NCBI RefSeq assembly: GCF_900100945.1 | Contig: NZ_FNCG01000006.1 | Location: 124,001 to 188,000, forward strand | Reading direction: 5' to 3' | Origin: Mucilaginibacter gossypii | GTDB lineage: Bacteria > Bacteroidota > Bacteroidia > Sphingobacteriales > Sphingobacteriaceae | Length of the DNA: 64,000 nucleotides | Shown: piece by piece, positions 53,491 to 61,290 of the stretch | How the letters are laid out: each line of letters opens with the position of its first letter | Numbering within the stretch: the first letter of the stretch is position 1 | Program-made: the position numbers and the translations under genes | Notes under the pieces: generated by a model | What the model saw: only the letters and a program-made list of their open reading frames with translations | Databases searched by the model: none | What the model was told of the DNA's origin: nothing

Positions 53491-53593
53491 CAATGTTAAA
53501 AACTATGCAGGCAAATCTGCAATAAAAAAACCGCTTGCAAAAACCGATACGTAAACTATAAACCCTATGGAATTTACAAAGTTTAATTTTTAT

Positions 53594-53623
53594 GGGTTAC
53601 CTTTTCCATTAATGCGTATTAAG
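53594..53623 (+). promoter_or_regulatory. ECF-type promoter element of first lipoprotein
   Basis: GGGTTACC (53594-53601), 14-nt spacer, GTATTAAG (53616-53623), then a 43-nt leader to ATG 53667. The two blocks are the same as at the sigma gene. Confidence 0.75.
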
Positions 53624-53666
53624 TAACAAACGATCACAAAACGTTAACATTTTAAAAATTAAGAAA

Positions 53667-53870
53667 ATGAAAAACACATTTAAATTAGCATTCGTAGCAT
53701 TAGTTCTGGCAGCTTCTTTTTCAGCTTGTGGCGGTGACGCTAAAAAAACTGATGGCGATACTACTAAAACAACTGTAGTTGACTCAACTAAAGTTGTTAC
53801 TGACTCTACTAAAACTGACACTACTAAAGTTGTTGCTGATACTACTAAAAAAGACACCACCAAGAAATAA
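53667..53870 (+). CDS. Small Asp/Thr/Lys-repeat lipoprotein
   Basis: A 67-residue lipoprotein. Signal MKNTFKLAFVALVLAASFSA then lipidated C21 and GGDAKK. The mature part is almost only Asp, Thr, Ser, Lys and Val, in DSTK/DTTK repeats (DTTKTTVVDSTKVVTDSTKT and on). It would be an unstructured, charged, envelope-anchored peptide. It is a paralogue of the gene at 54049 and shares its promoter blocks. Proposed target of the adjacent ECF sigma. Confidence 0.85.
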   Translation: MKNTFKLAFVALVLAASFSACGGDAKKTDGDTTKTTVVDSTKVVTDSTKTDTTKVVADTTKKDTTKK

Positions 53871-53946
53871 TTATTTCTGATAAGATAGAAAGTAGTTAAA
53901 TATCATTTTTAATCTTTTTCTATTGATTTTTTAGTTATCCATCAAT

Positions 53947-53997
53947 AAAAAAGGTGACTTGTAATTTTTTTTCAAAATTATGGGTTACCTTTTTTTA
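53947..53997 (+). terminator. Possible terminator after first lipoprotein
   Basis: AAAAAAAGGTGAC and GGTTACCTTTTTTT can pair loosely around an AT-rich loop, ending in seven T. The right arm overlaps the next GGGTTACC promoter block, so termination and initiation signals coincide. Confidence 0.4.
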
Positions 53998-54011
53998 TTT
54001 CTGGTATTAAG
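53983..54011 (+). promoter_or_regulatory. ECF-type promoter element of second lipoprotein
   Basis: GGGTTACC (53983-53990), 13-nt spacer, GTATTAAG (54004-54011), then a 37-nt leader to ATG 54049. Spacer is one base shorter than the other three copies. Confidence 0.72.
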
Positions 54012-54048
54012 CTGTAAACTATTAAATCACTTATTAAAAAAATTAAAC

Positions 54049-54255
54049 ATGAAAAATTTCAAATTAGGCTTTTTAGCTTTAGCTATCGCTGTTTCTTTCG
54101 CTGCTTGTAAAGGTTCTTCATCATCTTCTGCTGCTGATTCAACTAAAGCTGATTCTTCTAAAATGGCTGCTGATACTACTAAAGCTGACACTTCTAAAAT
54201 GGCTGCTGATACTACTAAAGCTGACACCACTAAAAAAGACACTACTAAAAAGTAA
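54049..54255 (+). CDS. Small Asp/Thr/Lys-repeat lipoprotein, paralogue
   Basis: A 68-residue lipoprotein with signal MKNFKLGFLALAIAVSFAA and lipidated C20. After a Ser-rich stretch (KGSSSSSAADSTK) the chain is a tandem repeat of ADTTK/ADTSKM units, ending in DTTKK like its neighbour. ATG 54049 was preferred over the frame's first ATG at 53980 because it gives a proper lipoprotein signal and because 53980 overlaps the promoter block. A tandem duplication including upstream DNA explains the pair. Confidence 0.87.
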   Translation: MKNFKLGFLALAIAVSFAACKGSSSSSAADSTKADSSKMAADTTKADTSKMAADTTKADTTKKDTTKK

Positions 54256-54270
54256 TTTAACTTTTTATGT

Positions 54271-54308
54271 AAAAAAACGTCCCCGGAAAACCGGGGGCGT
54301 TTTTTTTT
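54271..54308 (+). terminator. Intrinsic terminator after the lipoproteins
   Basis: ACGTCCCCGG (54277-54286) pairs with CCGGGGGCGT (54291-54300, one G-T pair) around AAAA, flanked by an A-run and nine or more T. A textbook terminator. Confidence 0.92.
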
Positions 54309-54365
54309 ACCCAAAACCGCCAAACAATTTCTATTGGTATTGCTTAATGTGATACATAATAAAAT

Positions 54366-54809
54366 ATGAAATATTCTGAATGGAAAACGCTTAGTGCCGA
54401 TGAGCGTCAAAATATTGGCTGGCACCGTCATCCGCATATACGCACTGCAACCCTTTTTGCCATAGTTTTTGCGATAACATTTATTATAGTAGTGCTTGGC
54501 ATAAGTAAAAACAGCACAATTCATCTTAACCGCAAACCAACTGCAAAGGAAGCTTTTACCATGGCGAAATTATTTGTAAAGGAAAAGCTGAAACAACCTC
54601 AAAAAGCTGTTTTTCCTAACAATAGTTTTAAATCGGTTATTGATACAACAACTAATAGCTACGAGGTACAATCAACGGTAAAAATTGAGAACGATAGGGG
54701 CAAAATGGAACAATCGGCCTGGGAAGTTAAAATGTTGTATACGGATGGTGACTGGGCCGAGAAAAATAGCTGGCAAGTTAAAAAAATAGACATTATTCCT
54801 CAGCCATAA
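54366..54809 (+). CDS. Hypothetical single-helix membrane protein
   Basis: A 147-residue protein with a cytoplasmic start (MKYSEWKTLSADERQNIGWH), one membrane helix (about 28-48, ATLFAIVFAITFIIVVLGIS) and a periplasmic domain of about 95 residues. TAKEAFTMAKLFVKEKLKQP and AWEVKMLYTDGDWAEKNSWQ recall small domains of unknown function. It lies after the lipoprotein terminator and has no copy of the GGGTTACC element, so it is probably separate. Confidence 0.72.
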   Translation: MKYSEWKTLSADERQNIGWHRHPHIRTATLFAIVFAITFIIVVLGISKNSTIHLNRKPTAKEAFTMAKLFVKEKLKQPQKAVFPNNSFKSVIDTTTNSYEVQSTVKIENDRGKMEQSAWEVKMLYTDGDWAEKNSWQVKKIDIIPQP

Positions 54810-54887
54810 AACCAACCGCTTAACAGTAATCATAAAAAAGGAGCAGTTATAAAACTGCCCCCGGTGGTTAATTAGTTATCAATAAAT

Positions 54888-55343
54888 TTAGTGAACAGTA
54901 TCACGCAGGGCTTTAATCTCGTCATGAGCATCAAGCAGCTCACTTTCCTGCTGGCTGATTGTTTCGCGCAGGTAGGCCGGTAAATTTTCGTCTTCAAGCG
55001 CGGTACGGTATGCTTTTAAAATGGCATCTTCGCCAAATTCGCATTCCTCCAGCACGTTGTGGGTATCATGTCCGGTAAATGCGGCTTTAACGTCAAGCCA
55101 GGCCCTGTGTATTTTGCCGCTGGTGGTTGTACCGGTTTCAATGTCATTTCCAAAAGCGCTAACCTCTGTACCCAAAGCAAGCCTGTAACCCTGGCTTTGG
55201 CCAATAAACCGTGTGAAAAGCGATTTTAGTTCGGCATCGCTATCCTTCAAATCCTTTGAGGCGCGTTGATAGCCCTCAATCCTGTCATTGTTGATCTGTA
55301 TCAGATCATTTAAAATCTCTACAGTTGCTTGTGTATTTTCCAT
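54888..55343 (-). CDS. PA2169/DUF2383 family ferritin-like protein
   Basis: A 151-residue four-helix protein. ATVEILNDLIQINNDRIEGY is the usual start, RFIGQSQGYRLALGTEVSAF follows, and AAFTGHDTHNVLEECEFGED plus AILKAYRTALEDENLPAYLR complete the bundle. Members are stress-induced proteins without a proven enzyme activity. It is divergent to the small lipoprotein-type gene that follows on the same strand. Confidence 0.9.
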   Translation of the reverse strand: MENTQATVEILNDLIQINNDRIEGYQRASKDLKDSDAELKSLFTRFIGQSQGYRLALGTEVSAFGNDIETGTTTSGKIHRAWLDVKAAFTGHDTHNVLEECEFGEDAILKAYRTALEDENLPAYLRETISQQESELLDAHDEIKALRDTVH

Positions 55344-55425
55344 GATTAGATGTTTTTATATAATATCAACCCCTTTAAAATTAAATTGTTTAATTAATTA
55401 TATAAAAAATAATCCAAAATGAAAA

Positions 55426-55593
55426 TTAGCTTTTCCCCCTAAATAAAGAGATCACCCAAATAACAATAGCGATAACAACTATTACAGCTATGATACCGGT
55501 TACTGCTCCGGCCTTAAAAATATCGCCTATAACCGAGCATCCGCTCATCGTTAATAAGGCGAAAGTGAATAATAAAAGGTGTGAGTTTTTCAT
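55426..55593 (-). CDS. 55-residue membrane lipoprotein
   Basis: The minus strand encodes MKNSHLLLFTFALLTMSGCS, a lipoprotein signal ending at C19, then VIGDIFKAGAV and one long hydrophobic helix (GIIAVIVVIAIVIWVISLF), ending in RGKS. Small proteins of this build are common in Bacteroidota and have at times been mislabelled phosphatidate cytidylyltransferase because of chance similarity. It lies 82 nt upstream of the PA2169-type gene and could be part of an envelope-stress unit. It is too short for normal ORF lists. Confidence 0.78.
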   Translation of the reverse strand: MKNSHLLLFTFALLTMSGCSVIGDIFKAGAVTGIIAVIVVIAIVIWVISLFRGKS

Positions 55594-56008
55594 GGTTAAT
55601 GTTTAAATAGATAAAAGTATGATGGTTGGTTAGTTCCCCGGTTACTATCGATAAAAGGAATGCAATAATCAGGCCTTTTTAACATCAGGCTAACTGGAGG
55701 GAACCAATTTAAATAGCGGTATATTTTAGCTAATTAATTGTATAGGTATGTATACAATGATGCCTGCAGATAATAAATAAGCGGTCGCTTTTAACCGAAA
55801 TTTAATAGCCGAAATAATTTCTAAATAATCCTCAAATTTTAAAACCAAACACTACCATTAATCGTTCATAACATAATTAGTTATAAACCAATTAAACATA
55901 TCAATAATTTAAAGATTATAGAAGGTTACATGTTTACACCGGCTGCCTACAGCAGGTTTGTTGCGTTTAGCATAAAATAATTTATTAACAATTTATCTCC
56001 AACCAACT
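55594..56008. other. 415-nt AT-rich gap, no gene seen
   Basis: Mostly A/T runs with a few short direct words (ATCAGGC twice near 55660-55690). No ORF, hairpin with T-run or promoter box that I can support. Confidence 0.5.
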
Positions 56009-56233
56009 ATGATAATACCGGTACAACCAAACATTCAATGTGAAAACTGCATTAAATGCGGTAACAGGCCTCATGTTGAACAGCATAAAAAATATTGGGT
56101 ACTTACGTGCCCTAACAAGAGCTGCAAAAACTTTGTAAAAGCGCTCACTATCGACTTTGCCACCTGGAACCGGCTCAACAAAAAGGCCAATGAAATACCG
56201 GCTACAACTGAAACCTTAAAACGCACGGCTTAA
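56009..56233 (+). CDS. Small zinc-ribbon-like protein
   Basis: A 74-residue protein. CENCIKCGNRPHVEQHKKYW carries C-x2-C-x2-C, and VLTCPNKSCKNFVKALT adds C-x4-C, a plausible four-cysteine metal site. The remainder is basic and helical. I do not recognise the family. Gene position between stress and transport genes gives no clear role. Confidence 0.65.
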   Translation: MIIPVQPNIQCENCIKCGNRPHVEQHKKYWVLTCPNKSCKNFVKALTIDFATWNRLNKKANEIPATTETLKRTA

Positions 56234-56330
56234 TTACAGGAGAAGGATAGCAAGCGCCATAAATCCACAAAAATTTTTTATGGCTTTAACTCAGATGAGT
56301 ACATTTACACGCTACTCTACTGGTTAAGCT

Positions 56331-57833
56331 ATGACAAATGCACTTCTATCAATAAATAAAGCAACTGTACGTTTTTTAAATACGACATTATTTACCGGCT
56401 TAAGCTTTAGTATAAAAAAAGGCGAAAGCTGGGCTCTTATCGGCGAAAGCGGATCGGGGAAAAGTGCCCTGCTACAAACCATAGCCGGGCGTTTTAATAT
56501 CACAGGGGGTGAAATAGATTATCATTTCTGGAATGAGTACTCCAAATTTTTCAAGGCCGGTGATATTGCCACGCCACATAAGCTTATAGCCCTGGTTGAG
56601 CCTAAACATCATTTCCGCAATCTTTCAAACACTACTGATTTCTACTACCAGCAACGCTATAATTCATCCGATTCGGAAGATGCGCTTACCGTTATAGACT
56701 ATCTTAATACGATACCGCACTTTCCCGGCACCGATACATCCTGGACATTTGAAAGAGTAGTTTCATTATTACGGCTCGAACCACTGCTCAATAAACAGAT
56801 CATTAAACTATCAAACGGCGAAACCAAACGCCTGATGCTGGCAGCCGCCCTGCTTAAAAATCCGGTACTATTAATGCTGGACAGCCCCCTAACCGGCCTT
56901 GATATAAAAACCCGCGAAGAATTTAATGGCATTATTGAGCAAATCATGGCATCAGGTATTAACATCATAATAGCCACCTCTATCCATGAAATCCCAACAG
57001 CTATTACCCATGTCGCCGTGTTAAGCAAAGGGGCTATTATCCACGAAAGCCTAAAACAGGATTTTAAAGCAGAACTTTTTGAGCAGGACAAAAGCGATAC
57101 AATTGATACCAATGAATTGAATGCCTTACTCAACATCGATAAAAACCCTGCCACTTACAAGCACATTGTAAAAATGGATAAGGTACACATTAAGTATGGC
57201 GATAAGGTGGTGCTGGATGATGTAAACTGGCAGATTAACCCTGGAGAACATTGGGCTTTGCTGGGTCCTAACGGGGCAGGCAAATCAACGTTGCTAAGCT
57301 TAATCAACGGAGATAACCCGCAGGCTTATGCTAACAACATTATTTTATTTGATAAAAAACGCGGGACAGGCGAAAGCATCTGGGATATCAAAAAAAAAAT
57401 CGGCTTCGTATCGCCCGAACTGCATCAGTACTTCCCTACTGATAATAGCTGTTTGCAGGTAATCGAGTCGGGCTATTACGACACCCTCGGCTTATTCAGG
57501 CCAAGCAATAAAGACCGTGCAGAGGTTGCTTTACGATGGATGAAGGCTTTGGAAATTGAAAAGTACGCGCGTGTATTGCTCAAAAACATCCCGGCAAGTG
57601 CACAACGCCTCTGTCTGCTTGCCCGGGCGCTCATTAAAAATCCGGCACTGCTTATTTTTGATGAACCCTGCCAGGGAATGGACGATCATCAGCAACTCCA
57701 CTTTAAAAACCTGGTTGATACCATTTGCAGCCTGGGCAATGTTACACTTATTTATGTTACCCACTATCAACGTGAAATACCCAACAGTGTTGATAAAGTT
57801 TTGAGGTTGGATAAGGGAAAGGTAGTTTTTTAA
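56331..57833 (+). CDS. Tandem ATPase ABC protein (ModF-like)
   Basis: A 500-residue protein with two ABC ATPase domains and no membrane segment. Domain 1: Walker A ALIGESGSGKSALL (about residues 36-49), signature LSNGETKR, Walker B LLMLDSPLTGLD, where Ser replaces the catalytic Glu. Domain 2: Walker A ALLGPNGAGKSTLL, a degenerate signature IPASAQRLC, and normal Walker B LLIFDEPCQGMD. The layout resembles ModF, a molybdate-linked ABC protein, and other soluble twin-ATPase proteins. No partner membrane gene is adjacent. One complete site per dimer face may remain active. Confidence 0.88.
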   Translation: MTNALLSINKATVRFLNTTLFTGLSFSIKKGESWALIGESGSGKSALLQTIAGRFNITGGEIDYHFWNEYSKFFKAGDIATPHKLIALVEPKHHFRNLSNTTDFYYQQRYNSSDSEDALTVIDYLNTIPHFPGTDTSWTFERVVSLLRLEPLLNKQIIKLSNGETKRLMLAAALLKNPVLLMLDSPLTGLDIKTREEFNGIIEQIMASGINIIIATSIHEIPTAITHVAVLSKGAIIHESLKQDFKAELFEQDKSDTIDTNELNALLNIDKNPATYKHIVKMDKVHIKYGDKVVLDDVNWQINPGEHWALLGPNGAGKSTLLSLINGDNPQAYANNIILFDKKRGTGESIWDIKKKIGFVSPELHQYFPTDNSCLQVIESGYYDTLGLFRPSNKDRAEVALRWMKALEIEKYARVLLKNIPASAQRLCLLARALIKNPALLIFDEPCQGMDDHQQLHFKNLVDTICSLGNVTLIYVTHYQREIPNSVDKVLRLDKGKVVF

Positions 57834-57915
57834 GCTGAAAGCCAAAAGTTGAAAGCCGAAAGCTGAAGGAATAACAAGCTTTGGGCTTTCTGCTTTAGGC
57901 TTTACGCTTCCTTTC
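57834..57915. repeat. Quasi-periodic palindromic tract after the ABC gene
   Basis: Left arm of GAAAGC/TGAAGG-type words (GCTGAAAGCCAAAAGTTGAA and on) and right arm of the complementary words (TTTGGGCTTTCTGCTTTAGG and on), separated by about 7 nt. Confidence 0.6.
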
Positions 57916-57968
57916 TATCTTTTTTGTCAATTATTTAACAGCCGTTAAAATCAAATTACCAACTTGCG

Positions 57969-57976
57969 TATATTTG
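57969..57976 (+). promoter_or_regulatory. TAnnTTTG -7 element before mqnC
   Basis: TATATTTG matches the Bacteroidota -7 consensus, 6 nt before ATG 57983. The TTG inside it would be an alternative start codon, which argues for ATG 57983. Confidence 0.5.
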
Positions 57977-57982
57977 CGTGAT

Positions 57983-59107
57983 ATGAATACAGCCGATCTG
58001 TTGCAGCGCGCTTTGCGGTTTGATTTTTTAACGCTTGAAGAAGGCGTTTACCTGTATAACAACGCCTCTACTGCCGAGTTGATGTACACAGCCAACGAAC
58101 TTCGTAAAATACAGGTTCCGCATGGCAAGGTTACCTGGCAAATTGACCGTAATGTTAACACTACCAACGTTTGTATAGCCAATTGCAAGTTTTGTAATTT
58201 CTTTCGCCGTCCTGGTCATGAGGAAAGCTATATTACTGATATTGAAACTTATAAAAAGAAGATCGAGGAAACATTTCGTTACGGCGGCGATCAACTGCTG
58301 TTACAGGGCGGGCATCACCCCGATCTTGGCTTAAAATTTTATACCGACCTGTTTCGCGAACTGAAACAGCTTTATCCGAAATTAAAACTGCATTCATTAG
58401 GTCCGCCGGAAATTGCGCACGTTGCCAAATTAGAGGGCATGGCGCATATTGAGGTACTAAGAGCAATGAAGGAAGCAGGCCTGGATTCATTACCGGGTGC
58501 TGGTGCCGAGATCCTGAACGACCGCGTACGCCGCCTGATATCAAAAGGCAAATGCGGCGGTAAGGAATGGCTTGATGTCATGCGTGCTGCTCACCAGCTT
58601 AACCTGCCAACATCAGCTACGATGATGTTCGGCCACATTGAAACTATTGAAGAGCGCTTTGAACATTTGGTTTGGATCCGCGAGGTACAGGCCGAAAAAC
58701 CTGAAGGCAACTATGGTTTTATAGCATTTATCCCCTGGCCTTTCCAGGATGATGGTACCCTCTTACGTAAAGTACGCGGTATCACCAATAATGTTACCGG
58801 CGACGAATATATCCGCATGATTGCCTTGAGCCGGATCATGTTGCCTAATATAAAAAATATTCAAGCTTCATGGCTTACCGTGGGTAAACAGGTTGCCCAA
58901 ATTTGCTTGCACGCCGGTGCTAACGATTTTGGATCGATCATGATTGAAGAAAACGTTGTATCCGCAGCCGGTGCACCTCACAGGTTTACTGCTAAAGGCA
59001 TCCAGGAATCCATAAAAGAAGCCGGCTTTGAGCCCCAGCTTCGTACCCAGCGATACGAGTGGCGCGAAATTCCCGTTGAAATTGAAGAACAGGTTATAAA
59101 TTATTAA
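57983..59107 (+). CDS. mqnC: Cyclic dehypoxanthinylfutalosine synthase (radical SAM)
   Basis: A 374-residue radical SAM enzyme of the futalosine route to menaquinone; it cyclises dehypoxanthine futalosine. QIDRNVNTTNVCIANCKFCN gives the CxxxCxxC cluster, RPGHEESYITDIETYKKKIE follows, and LLLQGGHHPDLGLKFYTDLF plus KLHSLGPPEIAHVAKLEGMA are MqnC rather than MqnE signatures. LPGAGAEILNDRVRRLISKG is also diagnostic. Menaquinone is the electron carrier for the complex I genes in this window. Preferred start ATG 57983. Confidence 0.93.
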   Translation: MNTADLLQRALRFDFLTLEEGVYLYNNASTAELMYTANELRKIQVPHGKVTWQIDRNVNTTNVCIANCKFCNFFRRPGHEESYITDIETYKKKIEETFRYGGDQLLLQGGHHPDLGLKFYTDLFRELKQLYPKLKLHSLGPPEIAHVAKLEGMAHIEVLRAMKEAGLDSLPGAGAEILNDRVRRLISKGKCGGKEWLDVMRAAHQLNLPTSATMMFGHIETIEERFEHLVWIREVQAEKPEGNYGFIAFIPWPFQDDGTLLRKVRGITNNVTGDEYIRMIALSRIMLPNIKNIQASWLTVGKQVAQICLHAGANDFGSIMIEENVVSAAGAPHRFTAKGIQESIKEAGFEPQLRTQRYEWREIPVEIEEQVINY

Positions 59108-59173
59108 GCCCTTAGTAGCAGTAGCAGTGAAAAAGTAACTGCAACTAAAAACTGCAACTGCCACTGACTAAAA
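59108..59173. repeat. Short repeat tract between mqnC and scpB
   Basis: Words AGTAGCAGTAGCAGT and ACTGCAACTAAAAACTGCAACTGC are near-complementary and could form a weak hairpin. Confidence 0.4.
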
Positions 59174-59725
59174 ATGGAACAATACATAGAGGCCCTAATT
59201 TTTGCATCAGAGCAGGCAATCCGGTTGGAAGAGATCATGTATTGCCTCCAGGCTGCTTTTGAGCGCGATTTTGATATACAAGAAGTAACCGATGCTATAG
59301 GCAGGATCCACGAAAAATACCAGCATCATAGCTTAGCTATTGAGCTGGTTAAAATTGGCAACGGCTATCAATTCCTCACAAAAAAGGAATATCATGCTGT
59401 TATTAACCTTTTGCAGCTGCAACGGTCAAAGAAAAAACTAAGCCAGGCCGCTTTGGAAACCCTGGCTATCATCGCTTACAAACAACCCGTAACTAAGCCC
59501 GATATAGAACAGATCAGGGGTGTAAACTGCGATTATTCGATCCAAAAGTTACTCGAAAAAGAGCTAATAGCTATAATTGGCAAATCAGAAGGGCTCGGAA
59601 AACCTATCCTTTATGGTACCAGTGCTTTGTTTATGGACTATTTTGGCATTAACAACATTGAGGAATTACCTCAACTTAAGGACTTTACAAACAACACGGC
59701 CACCATTGGCGAGCAATCAGAATAA
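59174..59725 (+). CDS. scpB: Segregation and condensation protein ScpB
   Basis: A 183-residue winged-helix protein that binds ScpA and SMC to form the chromosome condensin complex. YIEALIFASEQAIRLEEIMY is the usual start, SLAIELVKIGNGYQFLTKKE and LSQAALETLAIIAYKQPVTK with DIEQIRGVNCDYSIQKLLEK are the hallmark winged-helix regions. LGKPILYGTSALFMDYFG completes it. scpA is not in the window. It lies 66 nt after mqnC. Confidence 0.95.
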   Translation: MEQYIEALIFASEQAIRLEEIMYCLQAAFERDFDIQEVTDAIGRIHEKYQHHSLAIELVKIGNGYQFLTKKEYHAVINLLQLQRSKKKLSQAALETLAIIAYKQPVTKPDIEQIRGVNCDYSIQKLLEKELIAIIGKSEGLGKPILYGTSALFMDYFGINNIEELPQLKDFTNNTATIGEQSE

Positions 59726-59865
59726 TTTTAATTTCTGTTTTAAAAAAAACCATTTTTCATTATTTTTACTATTGAATCAATAGGGTAAAAGATTTTAGAA
59801 ACGCTTTTCTTTATCTGATTTTAATTATTATTATTGACAAAGTTTAATTTATAAAATCCATTACA

Positions 59866-60060
59866 ATGGGAGCGCCAAAGAAACCGAACACTAAAAAGAT
59901 CGAAAACTCAGATAATGATCCTGATGATGATGATGAGTTTGACCCAAAAGTGAAAAAGAAGGTAGTTGATGACGATGATGATGATTTTGACGGACCATTA
60001 GATGATGATCTGGGCAGGGGTTACGAGTCATTCGATGACGAAGACGAAGACGACTATTAA
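59866..60060 (+). CDS. Small highly acidic protein
   Basis: A 64-residue protein: a short basic start (MGAPKKPNTKKIEN) and an Asp-run C-terminus (DDDDEFDPKVKKKVVDDDDD and on, then FDDEDEDDY). No fold can be predicted. Such charged small proteins occur in Sphingobacteriaceae next to housekeeping genes. Function unknown. Confidence 0.75.
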   Translation: MGAPKKPNTKKIENSDNDPDDDDEFDPKVKKKVVDDDDDDFDGPLDDDLGRGYESFDDEDEDDY

Positions 60061-60085
60061 TTCTTTTTAATACATAACATTTTAC

Positions 60086-60120
60086 AAAGCATTCAGACTA
60101 TGCCTCTGGATGCTTTTTTT
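60086..60120 (+). terminator. Terminator after the acidic protein
   Basis: AAAGCAT(T)CAGA pairs with TCTG(G)ATGCTTT around an 8-nt loop and is followed by a T-run to 60120. Confidence 0.75.
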
Positions 60121-60145
60121 ATTATCTACCGGTAGCGTACAATAA

Positions 60146-61267
60146 ATGAAAGTAACAGAAGTAAAGGACAAAACAACAAAAAAGGCTTTTTTAGATGTGG
60201 CCCGCATCATTTATAAAGATGACGATAACTGGGTTTGCCCGCTTGATAATGATATTGAAGCTGTATTTAACCCGGCAAAAAACAACTTTCATCAACATGG
60301 TAAATGTACCCGTTGGATCCTGACAGATGACAATGGCCATCTAATTGGCCGGGTTGCTGCTTTTATTAATGAAAAAAAGGCATACAATTACGAGCAGCCA
60401 ACCGGCGGTATGGGTTTTTTTGAGTGTATCGATAACAAAGAAGCTGCCTTTTTTTTATTTGATACCGCAAGAAACTGGCTCCGGGAAAACGGCATGAAAG
60501 CCATGGACGGCCCCATCAACTTTGGCGAAAACGACAATTTTTGGGGCTTGCTGGTTGAAGGTTTCACCCCGCCCTCTTATGGAATGAACTATAATCATCC
60601 GTATTACCAGGCCTTTTTTGACGAGTACGGCTTTAAAACCCAGTACGCGCAGATCACTAACCATGTTGACGCTCATAAACCTTTCCCCGAGCGGTTTACC
60701 AAAATAGCTAATTGGGTAGCCAAAAAGCCAGGGTACGATTTCAGGCATTTTGAAATAAAAAAAATAGAAAAATTCGCAGCTGATTTCATTGAGGTTTATA
60801 ACGATGGATGGAAAGATTTCGAAAACTTTGTTCCTATCACATACGATACGATCATGGAAAGCTTCGAAAAAATGAAGCCCCTGATGGACGAAAAATTGAT
60901 TTGGTTTGCTTACGTTGACGATGAACCAGCATCTTTTATGATCATTTTACCCGACGCCAACCAGATGCTTAAACCGCTAAACGGCAAACTGAACCTGATA
61001 GGTAAGCTCAAATTTTTATACTACCGCTGGAAAGGGGTATCCCGCATGCGGGCTATTGTGATGGGCACAAAACAAAAGTACCAAAAGCATGGCCTCGAGT
61101 CGGCTATGTTTATAAAATTAAAGGAATATGTATTGCCTCTCAAGCGTTATGATGAGCTTGAACTATCCTGGGTAGGCGATTTTAACGACAAAATGATAGC
61201 CATCCATGAAGCAGTTGGTGCTACATTTGGCAAAAAGCATTTAACAATGCGTTACATTTTTGATTAG
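60146..61267 (+). CDS. GNAT-type acetyltransferase, long Bacteroidota form
   Basis: A 373-residue protein. FLDVARIIYKDDDNWVCPLD and FFECIDNKEAAFFLFDTARN are conserved in a two-domain group of GNAT-like proteins. MDGPINFGENDNFWGLLVEG and PPSYGMNYNHPYYQAFFDEY precede the more typical GNAT half (IAIHEAVGATFGKKHLTMRY). It is annotated in related genomes as an N-acetyltransferase with unknown substrate. Confidence 0.85.
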   Translation: MKVTEVKDKTTKKAFLDVARIIYKDDDNWVCPLDNDIEAVFNPAKNNFHQHGKCTRWILTDDNGHLIGRVAAFINEKKAYNYEQPTGGMGFFECIDNKEAAFFLFDTARNWLRENGMKAMDGPINFGENDNFWGLLVEGFTPPSYGMNYNHPYYQAFFDEYGFKTQYAQITNHVDAHKPFPERFTKIANWVAKKPGYDFRHFEIKKIEKFAADFIEVYNDGWKDFENFVPITYDTIMESFEKMKPLMDEKLIWFAYVDDEPASFMIILPDANQMLKPLNGKLNLIGKLKFLYYRWKGVSRMRAIVMGTKQKYQKHGLESAMFIKLKEYVLPLKRYDELELSWVGDFNDKMIAIHEAVGATFGKKHLTMRYIFD

Positions 61268-61290
61268 CCCGGCCAAACCGGGCCACCAAA

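Larger units (their letters stand above)
53338..53666. other. 329-nt divergent control region of the sigma and lipoprotein genes
   Basis: It holds two minus-strand and one plus-strand copies of the bipartite promoter element, listed separately, and otherwise AT-rich sequence with no ORF. Confidence 0.7.

Noticed and set aside
53740..54245. Short repeats in the lipoprotein genes considered as a CRISPR-like array
   Set aside because: They are in-frame codon repeats (DTTK units) without unique spacers.
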